This document shows, piece by piece, positions 1 to 12,726 of a DNA stretch of 64,000 nucleotides. How positions within the stretch are numbered: position 1 is the stretch's first letter; each line of letters starts with the position of its first letter. This DNA comes from Sipunculus nudus. Taxonomy: Eukaryota; Annelida; Sipuncula; Golfingiida; Sipunculidae. The notes under the pieces are model-generated. The model was not told the DNA's origin. It saw only the letters and a program-made list of their open reading frames with translations, and ran no database searches. Made by a program: the position numbers and the translations under genes. The stretch spans positions 79,414,659 to 79,478,658 of the forward strand of contig CM049313.1 of NCBI GenBank assembly GCA_026874595.1, written 5' to 3'.

Positions 1-3000
1 GAAGTTACCTATATAGGCAGGCAAGATTCCTTATGTTTTGTCCGGTGACCGTAAATGTACTGTTCGGTGAGGAGCCAAACCTGGGACGTTGTTAACGTTA
101 CTTCAGCCACAGCCTGGAAGGGGGCATTTTGGTGATCCATCGTGCTGTTGTATGGAAGTTACCTATATAGGCGGGCAAGATTCCTTATGTTTTGTCCGGT
201 GACCGTAAATGTACTATTCGGTGAGGAGCCAAACCTGGGACGTTGTTAACGATACGTCAGCCATAGCCTGGAAGGGGGCATTTTAGTGATCCATCGTGCT
301 GTTGTATGGAAGTTACCTATATAGGCGGGCAAGATTCCTTATGTTTTGTCCGGTGACCATAAAAATATACTGTTCGGTGAGGAGCCAAACCTGGGAAGTT
401 GTTAACGATACTTCAGCCATAGCCTGGAAGGGGGCATTTTGGTGATCCATCGTGCTGTTGTATGGAAGTTACCTATATAGGCGGGCAAGATTCCTTATGT
501 TTTGTCCGGTGACCGTAAGTACTGTTCGGTGAGGAGCCAAACCTGGGACGTTGTTAACGTTACTTCAGCCATAGCCTAGAAGGGGGCATTTGGGTGATCC
601 ATCGTCCTGTTGTATGGAAGTTACCTATATAGGCGGGCAAGATTCCTTATGTTTTGTCCGGTGACCGTAAATGTACTATCCGGTGAGGAGCCAAACCTGG
701 GACGTTGTTAACGATACTTCAGCCATAGCCTGGAAGGGGGCATTTTGGTGATCCATCGTGCTGTTGTATGGAAGTTACCTATATAGGCGGGCAAGATTCC
801 TTATGTTTTGTCAGGTGCCCGTAAATGTACTGTTCGGTGAGGAGCCAAACCTGGGACGTTGTTAACGATACTTCAGCCATAGCCTGGAAGGGGGCATTTT
901 GGTGATCCATAGTGCTGTTGTATGGAAGTTACCTATATAGGCGGGCAAGATTCCTTATGTTTTGTCCGGTGACCGTAAATGTACTGTTCGGTGAGGAGCC
1001 AAACCTGGGACGTTGTTAACGTTACTTCAGCCATAGCCTGGAAGGGGGCATTTTGGTGATCCATCGTGCTGTTGTATGGAAGTTACCTATATAGGCGGGC
1101 AAGATTCCTTATGTTTTGTCCGGTGACCGTAAATGTACTGTTCGGTGAGGAGCCAAACCTGGGACGTCGTTAACGTTACTTCAGCCATAGCCTGGAAGGG
1201 GGCATTTTGGTGATCCATCGTGCTGTTGTATGGAAGTTACCTATATAGGCGGGCAAGATTCCTTATGTTTTGTCCGGTGACCGTAAATGTACTGTTCGGT
1301 GAGGAGCCAAACCTGGGACGTTGTTAACGATACTTCAGCCATAGCCTGGAAGGGGGCATTTTGGTGATCCATCGTGCTGTTGTATGGAAGTTACCTATAT
1401 AGGCGGGCAAGATTCCTTATGTTTTGTCCGGTGACCGTAAATGTACTGTTCGGTGAGGAGCCAAACCTGGGACGTTGTTAACGTTACTTCAGCCATAGCC
1501 TGGAAGGGGGCATTTTGGTGATCCATCGTGCTGTTGTATGGAAGTTACCTATATAGGCGGGCAAGATTCCTTATGTTTTGTCCGGTTACCGTAAATGTAC
1601 TGTTCGGTGAGGAGCCAAACCTGGGACGTTGTTAACGATACTTCAGCTATAGCCTGGAAGGGGGCATTTGGGTGATCCATCGTGCTGTTGTATGGAAGTT
1701 ACCTATATAGGCGGGCAAGATTCCTTATGTTTTGTCCGGTGACCGTAAATGTACTGTTCGGTGAGGAGCCAAACCTGGGACGTTGTTAACGTTACTTCAG
1801 CCATAGCCTGGAAGGGGGCATTTTGGTGATCCATCGTGCCGTTGTATGGAAGTTACCTATATAGGCGGGCAAGATTCCTTATGTTTTGTCCGGTGACCGT
1901 AAATGTACTGTTCGGTGAGGAGCCAAACCTGGGACGTTGTTAACGATACTTAAGCCATAGCCTGGAAGGGGGCATTTTGGTGATCCATCGTGCCGTTGTA
2001 TGGAAGTTACCTATATAGTCGGGCAAGATTCCTTATGTTTTGTCCAGTGACGGTAAATGTACTGTCCGGTGAGGAGCCAAACCTGGGAGGTTGTTAACGA
2101 TACTTCAGCCATAGCCTGGAAGGGGGCATTTTGGTGATCCATCGTGCCGTTGTATGGAAGTTACCTATATAGGCGGGCAAGATTCCTTATGTTTTGTCCG
2201 GTGACCGTAAATGTACTGTTCGGTGAGGAGCCCAACCTGAGACGTTGTTAACGATACTTCAGCCATAGCCTGGAAGGGGGCATTTTGGTGATCCATCGTG
2301 CCGTTGTATGGAAGTTACCTATATAGGCGGGCAAGATTCCTTATGTTTTGTCCGGTGACCGTAAATGTACTGTTCGGTGAGGAGCCAAACCTGGGACGTT
2401 GTTAACGTTACTTCAGCCACAGCCTGGAAGGGGGCATTTTGGTGATCCATCGTGCTGTTGTATGGAAGTTACCTATATAGGCGGGCAAGATTCCTTATGT
2501 TTTGTCCGGTGACCGTAAATGTACTATTCGGTGAGGAGCCAAACCTGGGACGTTGTTAACGATACGTCAGCCATAGCCTGGAAGGGGGCATTTTAGTGAT
2601 CCATCGTGCTGTTGTATGGAAGTTACCTATATAGGCGGGCAAGATTCCTTATGTTTTGTCCGGTGACCGTAAATATACTGTTCGGTGAGGAGCCAAACCT
2701 GGGACGTTGTTAACGATACTTCAGCCATAGCCTGGAAGGGGGCATTTTGGTGATCCATCGTGCTGTTGTATGGAAGTTACCTATATAGGCGGGCAAGATT
2801 CCTTATGTTTTGTCCGGTGACCGTAAGTACTGTTCGGTGAGGAGCCAAACCTGGGACGTTGTTAACGTTACTTCAGCCATAGCCTAGAAGGGGGCATTTG
2901 GGTGATCCATCGTCCTGTTGTATGGAAGTTACCTATATAGGCGGGCAAGATTCCTTATGTTTTGTCCGGTGACCGTAAATGTACTATCCGGTGAGGAGCC

Positions 3001-6000
3001 AAACCTGGGACGTTGTTAACGATACTTCAGCCATAGCCTGGAAGGGGGCATTTTGGTGATCCATCGTGCTGTTGTATGGAAGTTACCTATATAGGCGGGC
3101 AAGATTCCTTATGTTTTGTCAGGTGCCCGTAAATGTACTGTTCGGTGAGGAGCCAAACCTGGGACGTTGTTAACGATACTTCAGCCATAGCCTGGAAGGG
3201 GGCATTTTGGTGATCCATAGTGCTGTTGTATGGAAGTTACCTATATAGGCGGGCAAGATTCCTTATGTTTAGTCCGGTGACCGTAAATGTACTGTTCGGT
3301 GAGGAGCCAAACCTGGGACGTTGTTAACGTTACTTCAGCCATAGCCTGGAAGGGGGCATTTTGGTGATCCATCGTGCTGTTGTATGGAAGTTACCTATAT
3401 AGGCGGGCAAGATTCCTTATGTTTTGTCCGGTGACCGTAAATGTACTGTTCGGTGAGGAGCCAAACCTGGGACGTCGTTAACGTTACTTCAGCCATAGCC
3501 TGGAAGGGGGCATTTTGGTGATCCATCGTGCTGTTGTATGGAAGTTACCTATATAGGCGGGCAAGATTCCTTATGTTTTGTCCGGTGACCGTAAATGTAC
3601 TGTTCGGTGAGGAGCCAAACCTGGGACGTTGTTAACGATACTTCAGCCATAGCCTGGAAGGGGGCATTTTGGTGATCGATCGTGCTGTTGTATGGAAGTT
3701 ACCTATATAGGCGGGCAAGATTCCTTATGTTTTGTCCGGTGACCGTAAATGTACTGTTCGGTGAGGAGCCAAACCTGGGACGTTGTTAACGTTACTTCAG
3801 CCATAGCCTGGAAGGGGGCATTTTGGTGATCCATCGTGCTGTTGTATGGAAGTTACCTATATAGGCGGGCAAGATTCCTTATGTTTTGTCCGGTTACCGT
3901 AAATGTACTGTTCGGTGAGGAGCCAAACCTGGGACGTTGTTAACGATACTTCAGCTATAGCCTGGAAGGGGGCATTTTGGTGATCCATCGTGCTGTTGTA
4001 TGGAAGTTACCTATATAGGCGGGCAAGATTCCTTATGTTTTGTCCGGTGACCGTAAATGTACTGTTCGGTGAGGAGCCAAACCTGGGACGTTGTTAACGT
4101 TACTTCAGCCATAGCCTGGAAGGGGGCATTTTGGTGATCCATCGTGCCGTTGTATGGAAGTTACCTATATAGGCGGGCAAGATTCCTTATGTTTTGTCCG
4201 GTGACCGTAAATGTACTGTTCGGTGAGGAGCCAAACCTGGGACGTTGTTAACGATACTTCAGCCATAGCCTGGAAGGGGGCATTTTGGTGATCCATCGTG
4301 CTGTTGTATGGAAGTTACCTATATAGGCGGGCAAGATTCCTTATGTTTTGTCCGGTGCCCGTAAATGTACTGTTCGGTGAGGAGCCAAACCTGGGATGTT
4401 GTTAACGATACTTCAGCTATAGCCTGGAAGGGGGCATTTGGGTGATCCATCGTGCTGTTGTATGGAAGTTACCTATATAGGCGGGCAAGATTCCTTATGT
4501 TTTGTCCGGTGACCGTAAATGTACTGTTCGGTGAGGAGCCAAACCTGGGATGTTGTTAACGTTACTTCAGCCATAGCCTGGAAGGGGGCATTTTGGTGAT
4601 CCATCGTGCTGTTGTATGGAAGTTACCTATATAGGCGGGCAAGATTCCTTATGTTTTGTCCGGTGACCGTAAATGTACTGTTCGGTGAGGAGCCAAACCT
4701 GGGACGTTGTTAACGATACTTCAGCCATAGCCTAGAAGGGGGCATTTTGGTGATCCATCGTGCTGTTGTATGGAAGTTACCTATATAGGCGGGCAAGATT
4801 CCTTAAGTTTTGTCTGGTGACCATAAATGTACTATTCGGTGAGGAGTCAAACCTGGGACGTTGTTAACGATACTTCAGCCATAGCCTGGAAGGGGGCATT
4901 TTGGTGATCCATCGTGCTGTTGTATGGAAGTTACCTATATAGGCGGGCAAGATTCCTTATGTTTTGTCCGGTGACCGTAAATGTACTGTTCGGTGTGGAG
5001 CCAAACCTGGGACGTTGTTAACGATACTTCAGCCATAGCCTGGAAGGGGGCATTTTGGTGATCCATCGTGCCGTTGTATGGAAGTTACCTATAAAGGCGG
5101 GCAAGATTCCTTATGTTTTGTCCGGTGACCGTAAATGTACTGTTCGGTGAGGAGCCAAACCTGGGACGTTGTTAACGATACTTCAGCCATAGCCTGGAAG
5201 GGGGCATTTTGGTGATCCATCGTGCTGTTGTATGGAAGTTACCTATATAGGTGGGCAAGATTCCTTATGTTTTGTCTGGTGACCGTAAATCTACAGTTCG
5301 GTGAGGAGCCAAAGCTGGGACGTTGTTAACGATACTTCAGCCATAGCCTGGAAGGGGGCATTTTGGTGATCCATCGTGCTGTTTAATGGAAGTTACCTAT
5401 ATAGGCGGGCAAGATTCCTTATGTTTTGTCCGGTGACCGTAAATGTACTGTTCGGTGAGGAGCCAAACCTGGGACGTTGTTAACGATGCTTCAGCCATAG
5501 CCTGGAAGGGGGCATTTTGGTGATCCATCGTGCTGTTGTATGGAAGTTACCTATATAGGCGGGCAAGATTCCTTATGTTTTGTCCGGTGACTGTAAATGT
5601 ACTGTTCGGTGAGGAGCCAAACCTGGGACGTTGTTAACGATACTTCAGCCATAGCCTGGAAGGGGGCATTTTGGTGATCCATCGTGCTGTTGTATGGAAG
5701 TTACCTATATAGGCGGGCAAGATTCCTTATGTTTTGTCCAGTGACCGTAAATGTACTGTCCGGTGATGAGCCAAACCTTGGACGTTGTTAATGATACTTC
5801 AGCCAAAGCCTGGAAGGGGGCATTTTGGTGATCCATCGTGCTGTTGTATGGAAGTTACCTATATAGGCGGGCAAGATTCCTTATGTTTTGTCCGGTGACC
5901 GTAAATGTACTGTCCGGTGAGGAGCCAAACCTGGGACGTTGTTAACGTTACTTCAGCCATAGCCTGGAAGGGGGCATTTTGGTGATCCATCGTGCTGTTG

Positions 6001-6690
6001 TATGGAAGTTACCTATATAGGCGGGCAAGATTCCTTATGTTTTGTCCGGTGACCGTAAATGCACTGTCCGGTGAGGAGCCAAACATAGGACGTTGTCAAC
6101 GATACTTCAGCCATAGCCTGGAAGGGGGCATTTTGGTGATCCATCGTGCTGTTGTATGGAAGTTACCTATATAGGCGGGCAAGATTCCTTATGTTTTGTC
6201 CGGTGACCGTAAATGCACTGTCCGGTGAGGAGCCAAACATGGGACGTTGTCAACGATACTTCAGCCATAGCCTGGAAGGGGGCATTTTGGTGATCCATCG
6301 TGCTGTTGTATGGAAGTTACCTATATAGGCGGGCAAGATTCCTTATGTTTTGTCCGGTGACCGTAAATGCACTGTCCGGTGAGGAGCCAAACATGGGACG
6401 TTGTCAACGATACTTCAGCCATAGCCTGGAAGGGGGCATTTTGGTGATCCATCGTGCTGTTGTATGGAAGTTACCTATATAGGCGGGCAAGATTCCTTAT
6501 GTTTTGTCCAGTGACCGTAAATGTACTGTTCGTTGAGGAGCCAAACCTGGGACGTTGTTAACGTTACTTCAGCCATAGCCTGGAAGGAGGCATCTCGGTG
6601 ATCAACAGTTATGGCACCGTGCCGGTGTATGGACGTTACGTATATTCAGGCAAGATTCCTACTTTGTTGTGGTGTTAAGGTACTGTTCGT
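1..6690. repeat. 154-bp satellite array with higher-order structure
   Basis: About 43 head-to-tail monomers, mostly 154 bp, fill the left edge and probably continue outside it. Each monomer has the landmarks ACCTATATAGGCGGGCAAG and GGAGCCAAACCTGGGACG. Marker variants recur together about 2308-2310 bp apart (a 2-bp-shorter monomer at 515 and 2823; TCAGGTGCCC at 811 and 3119; GACGTCGT at 1163 and 3471), showing a 15-monomer higher-order repeat present nearly twice, to about 4300. The array decays at 6590-6690. Since 154 is not a multiple of 3, the 60-codon open frames inside are by-products. Confidence 0.97.
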
Positions 6691-8200
6691 GAGATATTCA
6701 GTTCAGAACTTTTGAACCCGTATTTATCATTCACGTGTATTGTGCTAAGACTGTGTCATAAATCTTCGTGAATGCTTCAGTGAAGTTATTTTGTTTGTTG
6801 TGTATTGAGGGTGGAATCCCAATCTTTTTTAGGGTTCGTGCGCGGTATTACAAAATCTTACCAGGCTTGCTTTTCATTTTGCAAACAAATAAGGCCTTAA
6901 AAGTCTTATTTTTCTGACATTTTAGAGGATAGGCCTTACAAAAGTTTTGTTTTACAAAAGTTTTCACAGAAACTGAATTAATTTTATTTCAGTTTTGAAT
7001 AGTGAAGGAGGCAAATAAATGGATACCATTCACCTGAAAGTAGCTACTTTTTCAAAGCTTGTTCCTGTATTTAACTGCATGTCAGATATCAAGTTAAGAC
7101 TACCATGGGTCACATGACATGGGGGGGGGGGGGCGGACATGCGGAGTATTGTCAATGCGGATAACACAGAACAAATTCGAATCAGAAGACACGCGTTCAC
7201 AGGTTTCGGCGGTGTGAAAGGGGACTGAAAAGTTGCGCGCCAGTTCATCACCGATTATTATTGTATTTTCTTCTGCTGTACACTTTCCCTAAATCATGTC
7301 ACCTCTACAGCTTCTGCATGTCGGTGGATGCGCATTATCTTTGTTGGGAACTGAAAGTAAGGACGCGCTGTGTTTGTCGACAATGCAAACAAAGTAGAAG
7401 AAATTCAGGAAACTATGACTTAATCATTAACGAGTTCGGTCCTAAAATATCACTCGCCTTTTTTTATTTTTTTGTTTGCCATGAAGCTTCATGTATGTTC
7501 ATGTATAAATATTGACAGCACTTAAGAAGTTAATTATTTTGCTTGACTCGTGCACATAAGGATAGCAGGGCTCGTACTATTAAAAGGTGATTGAAAGCGT
7601 GATAGGTATATTTTGACACGTGCTTGAAAATGAAAGTTGAAATAAATATTTGTGTGTGAGTTCGTGCACAGAAGATGCTTCAGTGATTTCTAAACCACTC
7701 AGCATTAATATAACCCTGTATAACTGAACACGGCATGAAATGACGTGCGTTTTCTGTAACTCTGCATGATTTAGGCTCGTCCTGCAAACGTCGACATACC
7801 TGTGAGCTGAATTGTTCCAGGATACATATCGAATGCGATTTGACATAATTATGAAACTTTATCCCTATAGAAGTTTTAATAATACATTCGAATATTTACG
7901 TTGACAGTCTAACTCTTGGGAAATATGACGTTGACAAATTTACCTCCTTTATGTATATAGATCGTCGAGGTTACACTGCAGATAGCAAGTTTTTAATCTG
8001 CGCTGTAAAATATGTATGAATTAATTGAGCATTGGGATAACGGGCTATAATTGCTCCGCAGATGATCATCTAATTTTTGTAGGCTTATAAAATGCAATCG
8101 AATAGGAACATTTTTAATTACGTATCGTGCCCGCGTATGCAACACGGAAGGAGCATACATTGGTGTCAGCAATGGAAGGCCTAAAGGCTGTATCACCAAA
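6691..8200. other. no gene recognised between satellite and minisatellite
   Basis: I see no exon, RNA gene or known element here. A run of 13 G lies near 7121-7133. Short open frames on both strands resemble no protein I know. Confidence 0.5.
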
Positions 8201-8220
8201 TACTGCATGGATCATAAACT

Positions 8221-8660
8221 CGGTATTTCCAAAATATGCACGTCCATCAAGAAATCTATTTTGTTGATCGTGAATTATTTTTTATCATATTGCTCTCCAT
8301 TTCAGAACTTATTTTGCCCACGTATTACGGTCTGCCCGATGCAAACAATGTCAGTGTCATCCAATTGCATTTTTCCAAACGTATCCCCGTAAATTTTTGA
8401 ACGTCCAAGCTCATCAGCTCTCTTTACAAATGTCTCACTCTTTGGCTGGGACACGTGGTTTTTGCAGTAGATCGCGCTAATACAGCAGGTATTTCGAAAA
8501 TATACACGAACATCAAGAAATCTATTTAGTTGATCGTAAATTAATTTTGTCAGTGTCATCCAACGTATGAGTGTTTCCCAAACGTATCCCCGTAAATTTT
8601 TGAACGTCCAAGCCCGTCTGCTCTCTTTACATTAATGCCTCACTCTTTGGCGGGGATACC
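8221..8660. repeat. imperfect tandem duplication
   Basis: The stretch starting at 8221 recurs from about 8488: both hold the motif ACATCAAGAAATCTATTT or a near copy, GTCAGTGTCATCCAA, and CGTATCCCCGTAAATTTTTG (8378 and 8583). The minus-strand frame across it is not recognisable. Confidence 0.75.
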
Positions 8661-8862
8661 TGCGCTAATACAGCAGGATATCCAAGGGTTGAAAGGTGGA
8701 TACTTGTCACTTTCGCGGCTTGGAACCTCACGGTTATGCGTCGCGAATGTCTTCGTATGAAAAATTAAGCGCTGCGTTGTTTTTTCGGATATTCTGTACT
8801 TATCTGACTCTCCTATGTCACTGACACACGTTACTGTCACACGTTGCAAACAAACATCCTAC

Positions 8863-10642
8863 ATGTTGCTGTTACAGGAGCGTCGAACTACATTTTTTCT
8901 TTAACAGAAGCGGCGACCAACATGTTTCTGCTACAGGAGCATCGACTTACATGTTTTTTCTACAGGAACGGCGACCTTCATGTTTCTGCTACAGGAGCAT
9001 CGACTGACATGTTTCTTCTACAGGAACGGCGACCTTCATGTTTCTGCTACAGGAGCATCTACTTACATGTTTCTGCTACAGCAACGGCGACCTTCATGTT
9101 TCTGTTACAGGAGCGTCGACCTACATGTTTCTTACAGAACCATCGCCCTATATGTTTCTGTATAGAGCCGTTGACCTACATGCTTCTTTAACATGGTGCC
9201 CTTTTACAAACATGTTTCTTCTACAGTAGTGTCGACTAAAATGTTTCTGTTACAGCAGCGTCGACCAGCATTTTTCTTGAACAGGAGCGTCGGTCTTCAT
9301 GCTTCTTTTACAGGAGTGTCAACCTCCATTTTTCTGTAACAGAGCCATCGATCTAGAAGTTTTCGTTACAGGAGCGTCTACCTACATTTTTTCCTTAACA
9401 GGAGCGTCGACCTACATGTTTCCTTAACAGGAGCGTCGACCTACATGTTTTCTTAACAGGAGCGTCGACCTACATGTTTCGTTAATAGGAGCGTCGACCT
9501 ACATGTTTCGTTAACAGGAGCGTCGACCTACATGTTTCGTTAACAGGAGCGTCGACCTACATGTTTCGTTAACAGGAGCGTCGACCTACATGTTTCGTTA
9601 ACAGGAGCGTCGACCTTCATGTTTCGTTAACAGGAGCGTCGACCTACATGTTTCGTTAACGGGAGCGTCGACCTACATGTTTCGTTAACAGGAGCGTCGA
9701 CCTACATGTTTCTGTTACAGGGGCGTCGACATACATGTTTCGTTAATAGGAGCGTCGACCTACATGTTTCGTTAACAGGAGCGTCGACCTACATATTTCG
9801 TATTCTTGACTAAGCTGTACTTATCTAACTATACTATGTGGCTGTTACTGACACTCGTTACTGTCACACTCTGCAAACAAACAGCCTTCATGTTTCTGTT
9901 ACAAGAGTATCGAACTACATGTTCCTGTTACAGGAGCGGTGACCTACATATTTCTGTTACAGGGGTGTCGACGTACATGTTTCTGTTACAGGGGCGTCGA
10001 CATACATGTTTCTGCTACAGAGCCGTCACCCTATATGTTTCTGTACAGAGCCGTCGAACTACATGCTTCTTTAACACTAGCGTTAACCAACATGTTTCTT
10101 TTACAGGAGCGTCGACCTACATGTTTCCTTAACAGGAGCGTCGACCTACATGTTTCCTTAACAGGAGCGTCGACCTACATGTTTCGTTAACAGGAGCGTC
10201 GACCTACATGTTTCCTTAACAGGAGCGTCGACCTACATGTTTCCTTAACAGGAGCGTCGACCTACATGTTTCCTTAACAGGAGCGTCGACCTACATGTTT
10301 CCTTAACAGGAGCGTCGACCTACATGTTTCCTTAAACAGGAGCGTCGACCTACATGTTTCGTTAACAGAGCGTCGACCTACATGTTTCCGTTACAGAAGC
10401 GTGGACCTATATGTTTTTAACAGAAACGTCGACTTACAGGTTTCTGTTACGAGAGTATCGACTTACATGTCTCTCATCCGGCAGTGTCGGCCTACATGTT
10501 CCTGCTACACGGGCGTCGACCTACATGTTTTTGTACAGGAGTATTGGTCTACATGTTTCCGTTGCAGGGGCGTCGATACATATGTTTCTTTTACAGGAGC
10601 GTCGCTTTACATGTTTCTGTTACAGGAGTGTTGACCTACGTG
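8863..10642 (+). repeat. 29-bp acceptor-like minisatellite, gene A intron 3
   Basis: About 55-60 units of 29 bp end just before gene A exon 4. The unit reads TACATGTTTCTGTTACAG followed by GAGCGTCGACC; variants have TTTCGTTAACAG or TTTCCTTAACAG. Each has a short pyrimidine tract followed by CAG, like a 3' splice site. The array consists of two blocks (8863-9805 and about 9886-10642), each preceded by a related leader with CTGTACTTATCT (8797 and 9816) and GTTACTGTCACAC, so the array plus leader was duplicated. Open frames here are peptide echoes of the repeat (MFLLQERRP and similar). The array lies upstream of, not inside, the conserved exon. Confidence 0.93.
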
Positions 10643-10670
10643 TTCAGGTTTATTTCTTTTCGTTTCACAG

Positions 10671-12726
10671 AGTACATGAACAACCGAGACTGTCTGAGCA
10701 AACATTCCCTGGCTGAAGCAGGAGAGGCTTGCAATGATGAACTTAAAAAAATCAGACTCTTTGAAACATATGCCTTCAACTGTCACAAAATCCGAGTTCA
10801 CGGAATACGCATGCAGGTAATGTTCTGAATTAGAATGACTGATTTTAGTTTGTATGGATTTTTTGTTTGTTATTTGGCGATGAATAGTAAGTTGCAACAC
10901 AATGGCAAGTACATATAGCAGCCACCTAATCACCAGACTTATCTTCAGACTTGGTCATCATCTGATACATGGACAGAAATCTAATATTTTCTATGGGAGT
11001 AGGGCCAGTGCTAAATTATGAAATGTAATATTTGTGCAGTTTCTAAATTGTTGTAAACATTATTAATACCTTTACGGCTGCACCTGAAACTAGGATCTTA
11101 GGACGAGTACCATCTTTCTGTAGTAACGATGGTTACATATTTTGGAACAACAGTTATGAAATGTAAAATACCTAGCCAAATTTTTCTATATCGGGCACTG
11201 TTTATTTTAAATAGAGGTATTTAGTTTTCAGCAATGCATGTAATTTGACAGGCTTTAAGGACAATATTGCAAGGCTCCTAAAGTCTCGCTGCCTTTGTTG
11301 TCAAACGACTTATGGTGAATATTCAACTTTTTAGGCAAGGGATGTATAGTGTTTTGCAGCATTTGATAGGTTTGATAGGCACTTAATTATCCAAGTACAT
11401 CATTGCTGTCAAACGAGATTAAGCGAGATTTCATAATACATTTTGCACAGTAATTCCTTAGGCGAAGGGGGATTATTTTTCGACATTGAGCGGCTCTGGA
11501 TATACTTTCGATGACACACACAGTTGAAATATCTTGAAATGTTGCCCCATCTGTTGTCAAAGGAGAATAAATGGATAATGCCCAATATCAACACTGATCT
11601 CTAGTATGTTGCATTGTGTGGCATTAGGTTTGTTCGATCCGCCTAATCTCGTCACATCCCGTCCTGTTTGTACTAAGATGTGTATGCTGTGGTATGTTTT
11701 AAAGTTGTCTCATTGGCACTGCTGACACCGTATTTTCTTCTTTATATGTTTAAGGTTATGAACGTATGTCCACGCTGAGAATGACACATTTGGTTTATTT
11801 AAATGTAAGGCCTTAGGTGTATTATCTATAATTGATTTAAATACATTGCATTATCTTAGGAAGTAACACGTTTGGTTTATTTATTTGTTATGCCTAAGCT
11901 GTATTATCTATAGTTGATTTAAATGGATAACATTATCTTATAAAGTAACACGAGGGTTTTATTTATATTCATGCCTTAGCTGTATTATCTTGAATTTATG
12001 TTAAATAAATAGGCAATGGTACCAGAATCTGCTGTTTACTTTTGCTCATTACAGGTATATTGACGAGGCTGAGACGTGTGTCCACGACGCAGTGAGGAGA
12101 GAGTGTTCCGAGGAGGCCGCCATGTTTGTACAGACCTTCGTGGATAAAAATCTGCATCACCTGAAGAATATTATTGGGTGTGGTAAGTTGTTTTTTACCC
12201 GGAAGTTATTTAACCGGACTACTGAGAGGTGGCACCACACTCGAAAGGTGATCGACGCAATGTTTTTGAAACATGAACGAACCGGTCTCTTACAAAGACA
12301 ATCGGAGGCTTATGAAAAAAAAAACTAAAATAGTACTAACAGATCGCATACCTCCGCTAACATGAAAACAAACTTAATTACGGGCTCCATCCTTCGATCA
12401 TGCTTCGTGACAATGGATCAAGAAATTTTGGCGAAAGTAAACCACCCAATCGACAACCACAGGTAACAGAATGACTTCCTTGGGTGAAGTAAAAATAACA
12501 ATTGAATGCTCCCAAACAACCCGGTGGAAGGAGTGATTATTAAAATTTATAATCGTGTATCATTGTGTTTTCAGGTGCTCTGTCCAGCACTGTGATTACT
12601 CTGATCGTGTTTGCTGTCATGTTGCCGGTGGCCGTCTTGATTTGTCTGTTGTATCGTGCATGCAACAGGAAGTGTGGCAGAAGGGCTGACTCACCCGGAG
12701 GGATGATTCTACAGATTAGTGCATGA
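10671..12726 (+). pseudogene. gene A: two-domain Cys-rich membrane protein, 3' half, frameshifted
   Basis: Three exons match paralogue B: exon 4 (10671-10816), exon 5 (12055-12182) and exon 6 (12575-12726), all with AG/GT borders. Exons 4 and 5 encode the second six-cysteine domain; exon 5 ends in the final Cys (IGC) in phase 1. Exon 6 gives a membrane segment (about VITLIVFAVMLPVAVLICLL), a basic stop-transfer and a short tail ending at TGA 12724-12726. Exon 4 is 8 bases shorter than in B. Two of these fall in an A-run near 10746-10752 and shift the frame, so exon 4 would end in phase 0 and exon 5 would meet TGA at 12061. Exons 1-3 are not visible. It is either a young pseudogene or a homopolymer sequence error. 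Function unknown. Confidence 0.72.

Noticed and set aside
5992-6482. Three identical-looking 60-codon frames in the satellite
   Set aside because: The 154-bp unit is not a multiple of 3 and has no splice or start context; most other monomers break the frame.
8844-10716. Overlapping frames rich in MFLLQERRPTCFCYR
   Set aside because: Direct translation of the 29-bp minisatellite in rotating frames; it precedes a conserved exon and is best seen as intronic.
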